From the NCBI RefSeq assembly GCF_028864635.1, contig NZ_CP104850.1, positions 2,300,001 to 2,364,000 on the forward strand: a stretch of 64,000 nt of DNA, read 5' to 3'. Shown here piece by piece: positions 8,931 to 18,091 of this stretch. Source of the DNA: Cloacibacterium sp. TD35 (GTDB lineage Bacteria > Bacteroidota > Bacteroidia > Flavobacteriales > Weeksellaceae). Both the position numbers and the translations under genes were made by a program. The notes under the pieces are model-generated. The model was not told the origin of the DNA and did no database searches. It saw only the letters and a list, made by a program, of their open reading frames with translations. Position 1 is the first letter of the stretch; every line of letters begins with the position of its first letter.

Positions 8931-9884
8931 TTATCTAAATCCACCTGATCTGAAACCACCGCCAGAACTTGAGCTTCCGCTAGAACTAGATGAGCCACCT
9001 GATCTGAAACCTCCTCCAGAATTAGAACTTCCTCCCCAGTCATTTCTTCTTGGCTCTACTCTTGGTGCTTCATATTGTCTTGGTTCTTGTCTTGGAACAC
9101 TTCTAAATCTTGAAGGATTAGAATTTTGTGGTGGCTGAGTCATATTAGGGTTAGTGTTTCTAGGTGGTGCAGTTCTGAATCCAGAATTATTAGTATTATT
9201 AGAATTCATCCTATTATTTAAACTTCTGTTATTAGAATTTTGGAAACCATTTCCTCTAGTAATGGCATCAGCCCCGCTTCTCTTATAATTATTTCTTGGA
9301 TAGTAATATCCTCCATAATAATATGGATTATATCCATAGTAACCACCGTAATAATATGGAGAATAATGGCCATACCAAGGGTTATAGTAACCATAGCCTC
9401 CATAACCAAAGTAAGGATCCCAATAAGGATTCCAGTCCCAGCTATTCCAACCGAAACCAATTCCTATATTCCAACCATTTCCCCAACCGTAATAAGGAGA
9501 ATAATATCCGTAAGGATTCCAGCCCCAAGTATTATAATTGTTATAATAGATGTTTTGTTCTGTTCCTGCGTAAGTTCCCCAGTCAGATTCTGTTCCACTC
9601 CATGTTTTGTATTTATTTTTTTGAGCCGCTTGATTTTGTTGATTTTGCTCTATAATACTAGTAGAATCAGACTCATATGCATATACTTCATCCACTTGAT
9701 AAGGTTCAGGCATCACAATACCTTCTGGTATCACATCTTTATTAGGGTCATAATACACCCCATCAGTTTCTGTGTAACCTCCCATTTGAGAACCACATGA
9801 AACCAAAAGCAAACCAGCTGCAACCCCTAGAACACCTTTTGTTCTAAGAATTTCTGATAAGTTTTTATAAGTAGAATTTTTCAT
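8931..9884 (-). CDS. Tyr/Gly/Asn/Ser-rich low-complexity lipoprotein
   Basis: This 317-residue protein has no assigned function. The N-terminus has a lipoprotein signal with lipobox LLVSC at about residues 26-30, so it should be lipid-anchored. Residues about 110-205 are extraordinarily rich in Tyr, Gly, Trp, Asn and Pro (repeats such as YYGGYYGYNPYYYGGYY). The rest is Asn/Arg/Pro-rich and then ends in Ser/Gly tracts with a GGGFRSGG repeat. The basic, disordered tail and aromatic middle suggest an adhesive or matrix-like surface protein (inference). A -7 element (TAATTTTG, minus, 9929-9936) lies 45 bases before the ATG. Confidence 0.82.
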   Translation of the reverse strand: MKNSTYKNLSEILRTKGVLGVAAGLLLVSCGSQMGGYTETDGVYYDPNKDVIPEGIVMPEPYQVDEVYAYESDSTSIIEQNQQNQAAQKNKYKTWSGTESDWGTYAGTEQNIYYNNYNTWGWNPYGYYSPYYGWGNGWNIGIGFGWNSWDWNPYWDPYFGYGGYGYYNPWYGHYSPYYYGGYYGYNPYYYGGYYYPRNNYKRSGADAITRGNGFQNSNNRSLNNRMNSNNTNNSGFRTAPPRNTNPNMTQPPQNSNPSRFRSVPRQEPRQYEAPRVEPRRNDWGGSSNSGGGFRSGGSSSSSGSSSSGGGFRSGGFR

Positions 9885-10026
9885 GATAGATGTAATTAAG
9901 TTTATTTATCTTTGCAAAATATTAATACCAAAATTATACCAATATACTCGGTATTTATATTTTTCATCAAAAATACAATATAACATTAGATATTCTCAAA
10001 ATTAAAAAGTTAAATTTTAATAAAAA

Positions 10027-11502
10027 ATGGCAAAATTAACAACAAGGAGTGAAGATTATAGCAAATGGTATAACGAACTTGTAGTAAAAGCAGACCTAGC
10101 TGAAAACTCAGGTGTAAGAGGAAGCATGGTGATAAAACCCTACGGTTATGCTATCTGGGAAAAAATTCAAGCAGAACTAGACAAAAAATTCAAAGAAACT
10201 GGTCACCAAAACGCTTACTTCCCACTCTTTGTCCCGAAAAGCTTATTTGAAGCTGAAGAAAAAAATGCAGAAGGATTTGCCAAAGAATGCGCTGTAGTAA
10301 CCCACTACAGACTAAAAACAGACCCTAATAATCCTCATAAATTAATTGTAGACCCAGAAGCAAAATTAGAAGAAGAACTAATTGTTCGTCCAACTTCTGA
10401 AGCGATTATTTGGAACACTTATAAATCTTGGATTCAATCATATAGAGATTTACCAATTCTCATCAATCAATGGGCAAATGTTGTTCGCTGGGAAATGAGA
10501 ACCCGACTTTTCTTAAGAACTTCGGAGTTCCTTTGGCAAGAAGGTCATACCGCTCATGCCACTAAAGATGAAGCTATAGAAGAGACTGAGAAAATGCTAG
10601 AAGTGTATGCTGATGTAGTAGAAAATTTCATGGCAATTCCTGTAATCAAAGGTTTTAAAACTCCTACTGAAAGATTTGCTGGCGCAGATGAAACCTATTG
10701 TATCGAAGCGATGATGCAAGACGGAAAAGCACTTCAAGCTGGAACTTCTCACTTCTTAGGACAAAATTTTGCTAAAGCTTTTGATGTAAAATTCACCAAT
10801 AGAGAAGGAAAACAAGAATTTGCTTGGGCTACTTCTTGGGGCGTTTCTACCAGATTGATGGGTGCATTAATCATGACACATTCTGATGATTTTGGTTTGG
10901 TACTTCCACCGAAATTGGCTCCAATTCAAGTGGTAATAGTTCCTATTTTCAAAGGAGAAGAGCAACTGGCAGAAATCTCTGTGGTAGCCAATGAAATTTA
11001 TGACAAATTAAAAGCAAAAGGAATTTCTGTAAAATATGACGACAGAACCGAGTATAAACCAGGCTGGAAATTTGCAGAATATGAATTAAAAGGAGTTCCA
11101 TTAAGAATTGCAATGGGCGCTAGAGATTTAGAAAATAAAACAGTAGAAATTGCAAGAAGAGATAACTTAACCAAAGAAGTTCGTTCGTTAGAAAACATCG
11201 AAGATTACATTGAAGAACTATTGGTTAACGTTCAAAATGATATCTACAAAAAAGCTGAAACATATAGAAACGAACATATTACTAAAGTAGATTCTTACGA
11301 AGAATTCAAAAAAGTGTTAGAAGAAAAAGGAGGTTTCATTGCTGCACATTGGGACGGAACTGCTGAAGAAGAAGAGCAAATTAAAGAAGAAACCAAAGCT
11401 ACCATAAGATGTATCCCACTAGATGCAGAAGACGAGAATGGCGTTTCCTTAATTTCAGGAAAACCTTCTACCAAAAGAGTTCTTTTTGCAAAGGCGTATT
11501 AA
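10027..11502 (+). CDS. proS: Prolyl-tRNA synthetase (short, archaeal/eukaryotic-like type)
   Basis: ProS charges tRNA-Pro. At 491 aa it is the short form lacking the bacterial editing (INS) insertion, as is usual in Bacteroidota. Class II motifs are visible: the motif 1 region around [17 protein letters not shown], motif 2 [23 protein letters not shown] near residues 155-180, and motif 3 in the [17 protein letters not shown] region near 280. RPTSEAIIW and [20 protein letters not shown] are proline and adenylate site signatures. It ends in the C-terminal zinc-like/anticodon domain with the terminal ...AKAY. A strong terminator follows. Confidence 0.97.
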   Translation: MAKLTTRSEDYSKWYNELVVKADLAENSGVRGSMVIKPYGYAIWEKIQAELDKKFKETGHQNAYFPLFVPKSLFEAEEKNAEGFAKECAVVTHYRLKTDPNNPHKLIVDPEAKLEEELIVRPTSEAIIWNTYKSWIQSYRDLPILINQWANVVRWEMRTRLFLRTSEFLWQEGHTAHATKDEAIEETEKMLEVYADVVENFMAIPVIKGFKTPTERFAGADETYCIEAMMQDGKALQAGTSHFLGQNFAKAFDVKFTNREGKQEFAWATSWGVSTRLMGALIMTHSDDFGLVLPPKLAPIQVVIVPIFKGEEQLAEISVVANEIYDKLKAKGISVKYDDRTEYKPGWKFAEYELKGVPLRIAMGARDLENKTVEIARRDNLTKEVRSLENIEDYIEELLVNVQNDIYKKAETYRNEHITKVDSYEEFKKVLEEKGGFIAAHWDGTAEEEEQIKEETKATIRCIPLDAEDENGVSLISGKPSTKRVLFAKAY

Positions 11503-11543
11503 GATTTCAAGGAGAAGATTAATTTCTCATCATATTTTTCAAG

Positions 11544-11596
11544 AATTAACGAAGTAAAGGAAAAAATTTTTAACTTTAACTTCGTTAATTTTTTAT
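11544..11596 (+). terminator. Long hairpin terminator after proS
   Basis: Arms AATTAACGAAGT (11544-11555) and ACTTCGTTAATT (11579-11590) pair perfectly. The 23-base inner part adds further A/T pairs, and a T-run follows. Confidence 0.85.
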
Positions 11597-11605
11597 ACCA
11601 ACACC

Positions 11606-12838
11606 ATGTCACTCATTGACCTCATAAAACCTCAATTAAACCCAGAATTAATTTCCGAAGCAGCCATTCAGTTAGGAGAAAGCGAATCAAACATTTCAAA
11701 AGCTTTAGGAAGTCTTTTTCCTGCAGTTTTAGGAGTTTTTGCCCAACATTCTAAACAAAAAGATGTGATTAATGCACTTCTTGAAACTTCGTCTCTCGAT
11801 TTTTCTGAAAACTTACTTGAAAAAGCAATCAACAGTACAGAAATTCAGAATATTATTTTAAATACTTTGGGAGAACAGGGCGAACATATTATTTCTCACG
11901 TCTCTGAGTACTCTAACGTAAATAAAACCTCAGCCGAAACACTTCTAAAAATTGCAACTGCTGCTACACTCGAAGGAATAAAAAAATGTGCCCATAAACA
12001 CGGATTAGATGACCAAGGAATTCTTTCAAAATTAGCTGAACACAGATGCTTAATCCCAGCTTTATTGCCAGCTGGAATGTCTTTAGAACATTTAGGCTTA
12101 GAAAATTTACTCGAAAAAAACACAGAAACTCCGGTTGAAATTTCCAATACTACTTCTCATAAAACCAAAGAAGAAGTTAAAATCATAAAACAAGAGACAG
12201 AAGAAAAAAGTTCTTTTTGGAAATGGCTTCTTCCCTTACTCATTCTTGGCATAGTTGCTTGGTTTTTGTGGAACCAATTGATACAAAAGGAAATTCTTAA
12301 AACTGAAACTTCAACAGAAAATATCACTAAAATCCCTGAACCTATTCCGGCTGATTCTTTATCAGATGCTCAGAAAAAAATTGAGTTCAAAGGAATTTTT
12401 CTACAAGTGGTTTCTGATGGTTTAGAAGACAGAATGATTACATTTTTAAAAGCAGACAACTATAAAAATGCTAAAGATGACGATGCTCTAAAATCAACTT
12501 GGTATGAATTTGACCAAGTCAGTTTTGCTTCAGGAAAATCAGACCAATTAGCATCTGGAACAGAACAAATAGCAAATCTTATTAAAATTTTAAAAGCGTA
12601 TCCCGAAGTCAAAATTAAAATAGGTGCTTATACCGACAAATCCGGAACCGAAACTGAAAATATAGCCCTTTCTCAAGCGAGAGCAGACTTCATAAAAAAT
12701 GAATTGACTAAAGCTGGAGTAGGAACTCAAATCGCAAATGCAGAAGGTTATGGTAGTAAGTTTGCGACTTTACCTGCCACAGCAACCGAAGAAGAAAGAT
12801 CAATTGACAGAAAAATAGCATTGAGATTTACCAAATAA
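11606..12838 (+). CDS. DUF937 protein with C-terminal OmpA domain
   Basis: This 410-residue envelope protein probably binds peptidoglycan. Residues 1-155 match the DUF937 pattern: helical, with SNISKALGSLFPAVLGVFA and GEQGEHIISHVSEYSNV. One membrane segment, WKWLLPLLILGIVAWFLWNQ, lies at about residues 204-224. The OmpA-like domain (about 295-410) has VSFASGKSDQL, IKIGAYTDKSGTETENIALSQARA and AEGYGSKF, the meso-diaminopimelate-binding region. There is no signal peptide, so the topology is N-terminus in the cytoplasm and OmpA domain in the periplasm. The gene has its own flanking terminators. Confidence 0.88.
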   Translation: MSLIDLIKPQLNPELISEAAIQLGESESNISKALGSLFPAVLGVFAQHSKQKDVINALLETSSLDFSENLLEKAINSTEIQNIILNTLGEQGEHIISHVSEYSNVNKTSAETLLKIATAATLEGIKKCAHKHGLDDQGILSKLAEHRCLIPALLPAGMSLEHLGLENLLEKNTETPVEISNTTSHKTKEEVKIIKQETEEKSSFWKWLLPLLILGIVAWFLWNQLIQKEILKTETSTENITKIPEPIPADSLSDAQKKIEFKGIFLQVVSDGLEDRMITFLKADNYKNAKDDDALKSTWYEFDQVSFASGKSDQLASGTEQIANLIKILKAYPEVKIKIGAYTDKSGTETENIALSQARADFIKNELTKAGVGTQIANAEGYGSKFATLPATATEEERSIDRKIALRFTK

Positions 12839-12864
12839 TTTTAAAATAATCTTCATTATAATAG

Positions 12865-12895
12865 ACGCTTAGAAAATTTTTTAAGCGTTTTTTTT
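12865..12895 (+). terminator. Terminator after DUF937-OmpA gene
   Basis: Arms ACGCTTA (12865-12871) and TAAGCGT (12882-12888) are followed by a run of eight T. Confidence 0.87.
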
Positions 12896-12927
12896 CATAT
12901 TTATTTTCCAAATAAGAAATATTTAAC

Positions 12928-12949
12928 TAATTTTGTTAGACTAACCTAA
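12928..12949 (+). promoter_or_regulatory. mntH promoter with DtxR/MntR-like operator
   Basis: The -7 element TAATTTTG (12928-12935) overlaps a 19-base operator (12931-12949) that matches the classical DtxR box TTAGGTTAGCCTAACCTAA at 16 of 19 positions; mismatches are at positions 3, 4 and 10. Its core GTTAG-A-CTAAC is a perfect palindrome. The site covers the expected transcription start, as expected for metal-dependent repression of the downstream Nramp gene. Confidence 0.72.
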
Positions 12950-12954
12950 CATTT

Positions 12955-14277
12955 ATGAAGAAACCTTGGAGAAGAAATAATGACCAAAACTCATTATCAG
13001 AATCATTTGCTTCTGTTTCTATACCCACAAATGGTAGTTTTTGGAAAAAACTTTTTGCATTTGCAGGTCCAGGTTTGATGGTAGCTGTAGGTTATATGGA
13101 TCCTGGAAATTGGGCAACAGATATTGCAGGTGGTTCACAATTTGGCTATACATTATTATCCGTAATTCTTTTATCAAATATTTTTGCCATTATCCTTCAA
13201 CATTTATCTTTAAAACTAGGAATTGCAGCCGAAAGAGACTTGGCACAAGCTTGTAGAGACCATTTTTCGCCAAAGGTGAATTTCATATTATGGGTTCTAT
13301 GCGAAATTGCAATTATTGCATGTGATTTAGCAGAAGTTATCGGTTCGGCAATTGCCTTAAACTTATTATTTGGAATTCCATTACCTATTGGAATTTTGAT
13401 TACAGGAATAGATGTTTTACTTATTCTGATGCTTCAATCTAAAGGTTTCAGATGGCTCGAAAGTTTTGTTGCAGGGCTTATTTTCGTCATTTTTGCGTGC
13501 TTCTTATACGAAATCTTGGTAAGTCAACCAGAAATAATGCCTATTTTAAGCAGTTTAATTCCTCAGAAAGAAATTGTTTTTAATCCATCAATGCTGTACA
13601 TCGCCATTGGTATTTTAGGAGCAACTGTGATGCCGCATAATTTATATTTACATAGCAGCATCGTACAAACTAGAGCTTACCCCAGAACTTCAGAAGGGAA
13701 AAAAATGGCGATTAAATTCGCGACTATAGACAGTACTGTTTCTTTGCTTTTTGCTTTTTTTATCAATGCGGCAATTTTAATTGTTTCGGCGGCAACTTTC
13801 CACAATTCTGGGTACAAAGATGTAGCAGATATTCATGATGCTTACAAATTACTTTCACCTATTTTAGGAACCAGTTTAGCCAGTATTTTATTTGCGGTAG
13901 CCTTATTAGCTTCAGGACAAAACTCTACACTCACAGGAACATTAGCGGGGCAAATCGTGATGGAAGGCTTCTTAAACCTTAAACTAAAACCTTGGCTCAG
14001 AAGATTAATTACCAGACTTTTAGCAATAGTACCTGCATTTATTATCTCGCTCATTTATGGTGAAAAAGGAACTACCGATTTATTGGTTTTAAGCCAAGTT
14101 ATTCTTTCTATGCAACTCAGTTTTGCGGTAATTCCATTAGTCATGTTTACAAATGACAAACTAAAAATGGGAGAATTTGTGAATAAACCTGCTTTGAAAA
14201 TTCTTGCTTGGGTTATTTCCATCATCATCGTAATTCTAAATCTTTACTTACTGTATCAAACATTCACAGGAAAATAA
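12955..14277 (+). CDS. mntH: Nramp-family Mn2+/Fe2+ transporter
   Basis: This proton-coupled divalent metal importer sits in the inner membrane. The 440-residue protein has about 11 transmembrane segments. The TM1 metal-binding motif DPGN is in [16 protein letters not shown] (about residues 42-57), and the TM6 motif with the selective Met is in [19 protein letters not shown] (about 223-241), as in Mn/Fe-selective Nramps. The N-terminal 30 residues are polar and cytosolic. The upstream DtxR/MntR-like box supports repression when metal is plentiful. The gene ends before a REP-like element on the opposite strand. Confidence 0.95.
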   Translation: MKKPWRRNNDQNSLSESFASVSIPTNGSFWKKLFAFAGPGLMVAVGYMDPGNWATDIAGGSQFGYTLLSVILLSNIFAIILQHLSLKLGIAAERDLAQACRDHFSPKVNFILWVLCEIAIIACDLAEVIGSAIALNLLFGIPLPIGILITGIDVLLILMLQSKGFRWLESFVAGLIFVIFACFLYEILVSQPEIMPILSSLIPQKEIVFNPSMLYIAIGILGATVMPHNLYLHSSIVQTRAYPRTSEGKKMAIKFATIDSTVSLLFAFFINAAILIVSAATFHNSGYKDVADIHDAYKLLSPILGTSLASILFAVALLASGQNSTLTGTLAGQIVMEGFLNLKLKPWLRRLITRLLAIVPAFIISLIYGEKGTTDLLVLSQVILSMQLSFAVIPLVMFTNDKLKMGEFVNKPALKILAWVISIIIVILNLYLLYQTFTGK

Positions 14278-14288
14278 TTTATAATTTT

Positions 14289-14378
14289 TAGAAGCCGAGA
14301 ACCTGCTTTCCGCTTTTACTCCTCGTTCCATTTCTACTCCCCAAACATACTGCGGGGTAACCGCTTCAATCAGGGCTA
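14289..14378 (-). repeat. REP-like palindromic element, copy 1
   Basis: Read on the minus strand, the core (14374 down to 14301, 74 bp) begins with CCTGATTGA and ends with AAAGCAGGT, so the outer CCTG/CAGG can pair. Inside is a CCCC...GGGG stem-loop. Copy 2 at 35682-35754 has the same two 9-base ends and a 73-bp core. It is locally GC-rich compared with its surroundings. No coding potential is seen. Confidence 0.65.
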
Positions 14379-14488
14379 AAAAAGAACTCTAATTAAAACT
14401 TATTTAAAATTGAAATTTTTCTGCCAATTTTTCCTAAACTGCTCTTTGGCAAAATCTTTGAAATATTGCAGTAGAAAATTCTAATGAA

Positions 14489-15028
14489 ATGAGCGAAAAC
14501 AAAGAACTACACGAAGAAAATTTAAATAAAGAAGGTCAAGAAAATCTACAAAACGAACAAAAAACTACAGAAAGTGTGACAGAACAACCTACTGCAGAAG
14601 AACTTTTGGCAGAAGAAAAAGACCGTTACATTCGTTTGTATGCAGAGTTCGAAAATTATAAAAAGAGAACCTTGAAAGAAAAAATGGAGTTTGCACAATA
14701 TGCAAATACCGAAATGATGATTGCTATGCTTTCTATCTTAGATGATTTTGAAAGAGCCATCAAAGAAATTGCAAAAAGCGGCAACGAATCAGACTTGAAA
14801 GGCGTAGAACTCATTTATCAAAAATTCAAAAACACATTATCAGACAAAGGTTTAAAAAATGTAGAAGTAAATGCTGGTGATGAGTTTAACGTAGATTTCC
14901 ATGAAGCAATTACTTCTATTCCTGCTCCATCTGAAGATTTAAAAGGAAAAATTGTAGATGTAGTAGAAACGGGTTATCAGTTACACGATAGAGTAATTAG
15001 ATTTGCAAAAGTAGTTACAGGAAATTAA
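14489..15028 (+). CDS. grpE: Nucleotide exchange factor GrpE
   Basis: GrpE releases ADP from DnaK in the Hsp70 cycle. The 179-residue protein has an acidic, disordered first 45 residues (ENKELHEENLNKEGQENL), then a long coiled coil (EEKDRYIRLYAEFENYKKRT) and a C-terminal beta domain with the conserved end DRVIRFAKVVTGN. dnaJ follows after a 97-base spacer on the same strand, so they form a chaperone unit. No CIRCE operator was found upstream. Confidence 0.95.
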   Translation: MSENKELHEENLNKEGQENLQNEQKTTESVTEQPTAEELLAEEKDRYIRLYAEFENYKKRTLKEKMEFAQYANTEMMIAMLSILDDFERAIKEIAKSGNESDLKGVELIYQKFKNTLSDKGLKNVEVNAGDEFNVDFHEAITSIPAPSEDLKGKIVDVVETGYQLHDRVIRFAKVVTGN

Positions 15029-15031
15029 TTT

Positions 15032-15121
15032 TTAGTCTGGATCTTGGAAGTAAGAAGTTGGATGAAATAATTCCACACAAAAATAACTTCAAATACCCAT
15101 CATCCATCATCTAACAACATA
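15032..15121 (+). repeat. Intergenic stutter repeat between grpE and dnaJ
   Basis: Short words of the type GGATnTTGGAAG/AAGTTGGATG occur on the left, and their rough complement (CATCATCCATCATC) on the right, so the RNA could fold into an imperfect hairpin. The same vocabulary recurs upstream of the second lpxD (23410-23480). Confidence 0.5.
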
Positions 15122-15125
15122 AGAA

Positions 15126-16253
15126 ATGTCAAAAAGAGATTATTACGAAATATTAGGCGTATCAAAATCAGCCAGCGCAGACGAAATCAAAAAGGCTTAC
15201 CGTAAATTGGCCATCAAATATCACCCAGATAAAAATCCGGGAGACAAATCTGCAGAAGAAAAATTTAAAGAAGCTGCAGAAGCTTACGAAATATTAAGCG
15301 ATGCCGATAAAAAAGCTCGTTATGACCAATTCGGTCATGCAGGAGTTGGAGGAGCTGCAGGTGGTGGTTACGGTGGTGGCTTCGGCGGTGGCGGAATGAA
15401 CATGGAAGATATTTTTTCACAATTTGGAGATATTTTCGGTGGACATTTCGGTGGTGGCGGCTTTGGTGGTGGTGGAAGAAGCCATCAAATCAAAGGTTCT
15501 AACTTGAGAGTTAGAATTAGATTAAATCTCGACGAAATGGTGAATGGCACCACTAAAACCATAAAAGTAAAACGAATGAAAGTAGCGGAAGGTGCTACTT
15601 CTAAAACATGTACCACTTGTAACGGAAGCGGAGTTCAGATTAAAGTGATGAATACCATGTTTGGACAAATGCAAACACAGACTACTTGTGGAACGTGTAA
15701 CGGTTTAGGTAAAATTGCTGATAAAATCCCTGCAGGAGCTAATGCTGAAGGACTCATCAAGTCAGAAGAAGAAGTTTCTATCAAAATTCCAGCGGGAGCT
15801 AGAGACGGAATTCAATTAAACGTTCGCGGAAAAGGTAATGACGCTCCTTTTGGTGGAATTCCTGGAGATTTATTAGTTGTTATCGAAGAAGAACAAGATG
15901 CTACTATAAAACGCGAAGGCGATAATCTACACCAAGAACTCTATATTTCTTTTGCAGAAGCAGCTTTGGGAACTTCTAAAGAAATTAATACCGTAGGTGG
16001 AAAAGTTAAAATTAAAATTGATGCAGGAACTCAATCTGGTAAAATTTTAAGATTAGCAGGAAAAGGATTACCAAGCATAGATTCTTACGGAAAAGGTGAC
16101 ATGTTTGTGCATATAAACGTTTGGACGCCTCAAAAACTCACTCCAGAACAAAAAGAGTTCTTCGAAACGCAGATGAAAACTGGTCAAATGCAAGCAGAAC
16201 CTTCTGGAAAAGAAAAATCTTTTTTTGACAAGGTAAGAGACATGTTTTCATAA
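15126..16253 (+). CDS. dnaJ: Chaperone DnaJ (Hsp40) with a reduced zinc domain
   Basis: DnaJ delivers unfolded proteins to DnaK and stimulates its ATPase. The 375-residue protein has a J domain (residues 1-70, HPD in [10 protein letters not shown]), a Gly-rich linker (about 75-120), a zinc domain and the two C-terminal beta-barrels, with a dimerisation tail. Only two CxxCxGxG motifs are present (CTTCNGSG and CGTCNGLG, about residues 158-200), where the E. coli protein has four, so just one zinc site can form. A GQMQT segment links them. It pairs with grpE upstream and is followed by a terminator. Confidence 0.95.
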   Translation: MSKRDYYEILGVSKSASADEIKKAYRKLAIKYHPDKNPGDKSAEEKFKEAAEAYEILSDADKKARYDQFGHAGVGGAAGGGYGGGFGGGGMNMEDIFSQFGDIFGGHFGGGGFGGGGRSHQIKGSNLRVRIRLNLDEMVNGTTKTIKVKRMKVAEGATSKTCTTCNGSGVQIKVMNTMFGQMQTQTTCGTCNGLGKIADKIPAGANAEGLIKSEEEVSIKIPAGARDGIQLNVRGKGNDAPFGGIPGDLLVVIEEEQDATIKREGDNLHQELYISFAEAALGTSKEINTVGGKVKIKIDAGTQSGKILRLAGKGLPSIDSYGKGDMFVHINVWTPQKLTPEQKEFFETQMKTGQMQAEPSGKEKSFFDKVRDMFS

Positions 16254-16272
16254 AATTTAAAGATAAATTTAA

Positions 16273-16306
16273 AAATCCAACTGAATCATCAGTTGGATTT
16301 TTTCAT
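16273..16306 (+). terminator. Terminator after dnaJ
   Basis: Arms AAATCCAACTGA and TCAGTTGGATTT (16274-16300) enclose a 3-4-base loop and are followed by T. Confidence 0.88.
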
Positions 16307-16340
16307 ACTATTTTGGCAAAAAAATTGTTTAATAAACAGT

Positions 16341-16943
16341 ATGAAAAACCGAATCCTCAAAAATATATTTTTTTTCCTTGGCTCTATTTCGCTTATGAGT
16401 TTTGCTTTTGTAAAAGATGATTTAATTCTTTGGCAAGAAAATAAAAAATTAAAAATTCAAGATTTTAAGGCTTACAATAAAGACACGATAAAAGTAAATC
16501 AACAGCAATTTTTAGGTGCAATAAGCGCCATTAGAATAGAATATTCTTCATTTCAAAGAAATAAAAATTTGGTTCCAGAATTTAATATTAAAACTTATTT
16601 TGACCCCAATGAATCTTGGATGCTTATCAAAAACGATTACGTTTTACAACACGAGCAGATTCATTTTGACCTCACCGAATTATATGCCCGAAAAATGAGA
16701 AAATCCGTAGAAAGTCTCAGACAAAAAAACGTAACTGATATTTCTATTTACCGAAAGAAAATTCATCATTGGAATGTGATGAAAGAAAAAGCTTCCAACC
16801 AATTTGACGCAGATAATCAGGATTATTATATTAAAATTGGGCAAAAAATACTATTCAAAAAAAATCCAAAACAAGATGCTTGGAAGAAAAAAGTGGAACA
16901 AGAATTATTTCAATACAGCCTATTTAAAAATGCTCATTTATAG
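16341..16943 (+). CDS. Exported DUF922-like protein with HEQIH motif
   Basis: This 200-residue exported protein resembles DUF922 putative zinc-dependent proteases. The signal segment is MKNRILKNIFFFLGSISLMSFAF. The motif HEQIHFDLTELYARK near residue 106 has the HExxH-like spacing in the form HEQxH, the main evidence for a metalloprotease-like fold. I chose the ATG at 16341 because the signal peptide begins there; the longer frame from 16293 starts inside the dnaJ terminator. Activity is not established. Confidence 0.78.
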   Translation: MKNRILKNIFFFLGSISLMSFAFVKDDLILWQENKKLKIQDFKAYNKDTIKVNQQQFLGAISAIRIEYSSFQRNKNLVPEFNIKTYFDPNESWMLIKNDYVLQHEQIHFDLTELYARKMRKSVESLRQKNVTDISIYRKKIHHWNVMKEKASNQFDADNQDYYIKIGQKILFKKNPKQDAWKKKVEQELFQYSLFKNAHL

Positions 16944-16997
16944 GAAAAAATGCTATATTTTTTCTAAATTTGAGCCACACGAAATTATACTCTTATC

Positions 16998-17996
16998 ATG
17001 AAAAAATTAGCCCTAATCTTCGGATTGTTCTTTTCCCTATTTTTAGTTGCTCAAAAAAAATACGTAGTCGTTATTCACGGGGGAGCAGGAACTATTCTCA
17101 AAAAAAATATGACTCCAGAGTTAGAGAAAGAATATTTAGAAAAACTCTCCGAAGCTCTCCGAAAAGCATATGCAGAAGTTAAAAACGGTAAAACTTCAGT
17201 TGAAGCGGTAGAAGCTGCCATTGTTGTGATGGAAGATTCTCCATTGTTTAACGCTGGAAAAGGAGCTGTTTTCACTCATGACGGAAAAAATGAACTAGAC
17301 GCTGCCATTATGAATGGAAAAGATAAAAAAGCAGGTTCCATCGCAGGAGTTCACACCATCAAAAACCCTATAAAAGCTGCAATTGCGGTAATGGAAAAAT
17401 CAGAACACGTGATGCTTTCTGGTAATGGTGCTGAAGAATTTGCTAAATCACAAGGTTTAGAAATCGTAAATCCTAAATATTTCTGGACAGAAAGCCGTTG
17501 GAAATCCCTTCAAAAAGCAAAAGATTTAGAGAAATTAAAAAATCCAAAAGCAGATAATTCAAAACCTGATTATTTCATCATTGACCAGAAATTTGGAACC
17601 GTAGGTTGTGTTGCTCTAGACCAATTTGGGAATTTGGCAGCTGGAACTTCTACTGGCGGAATGACCAACAAAAAATATGGAAGAATTGGCGATGCGCCGA
17701 TTATTGGTGCGGGAACTTACGCTGATGAAAATGTAGGAATTTCTGCAACAGGATGGGGAGAATTTTTCATTCGTTCTACTGCAGCCAGAACCATAGCAGC
17801 AAAAATTCAATACTTGAATAAAGATGTGAAAACAGCAGCACAAGAAACCATTGACGAAATCGAAAAAATGGGTGGTGATGGCGGTTTAATCGCTTTAGAT
17901 AAAAACGGAAATATCGCCATGCCATTTAACACTTCAGGAATGTACAGAGGTGCAATTACAGAAGATGGAGAAATAGAAGTGGAGATTTATAAATAA
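16998..17996 (+). CDS. Isoaspartyl peptidase / L-asparaginase (Ntn hydrolase)
   Basis: This plant-type asparaginase is a self-cleaving Ntn hydrolase that removes isoaspartyl residues or hydrolyses asparagine. The 332-residue precursor has a signal peptide (about 19 residues), so it acts in the periplasm. The HGGAGT motif is at 27-32. Autocleavage should occur before Thr201 in KFGTVGCVALD, which becomes the nucleophile; GTSTGGMTNK (217-225) forms the substrate site. A -7 element TAAATTTG at 16965-16972 leaves a 25-base leader. Confidence 0.93.
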   Translation: MKKLALIFGLFFSLFLVAQKKYVVVIHGGAGTILKKNMTPELEKEYLEKLSEALRKAYAEVKNGKTSVEAVEAAIVVMEDSPLFNAGKGAVFTHDGKNELDAAIMNGKDKKAGSIAGVHTIKNPIKAAIAVMEKSEHVMLSGNGAEEFAKSQGLEIVNPKYFWTESRWKSLQKAKDLEKLKNPKADNSKPDYFIIDQKFGTVGCVALDQFGNLAAGTSTGGMTNKKYGRIGDAPIIGAGTYADENVGISATGWGEFFIRSTAARTIAAKIQYLNKDVKTAAQETIDEIEKMGGDGGLIALDKNGNIAMPFNTSGMYRGAITEDGEIEVEIYK

Positions 17997-18091
17997 TTGA
18001 AGTATTCTATTTTTTATAACTTATATCAATAAACTATAAATTAGTAACAATTCCGTAATTTCACAACTAATTCTTTAGAATTTAAACTATA

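Noticed and set aside
9240-9800. Long plus-strand frames opposite the Tyr/Gly-rich lipoprotein
   Set aside because: They are shadows of the low-complexity gene; Ile/Ser/Arg-rich with no start context or promoter.
14361-14488. Heat-shock CIRCE operator before grpE
   Set aside because: No nine-base inverted repeat with the CIRCE sequence was found.
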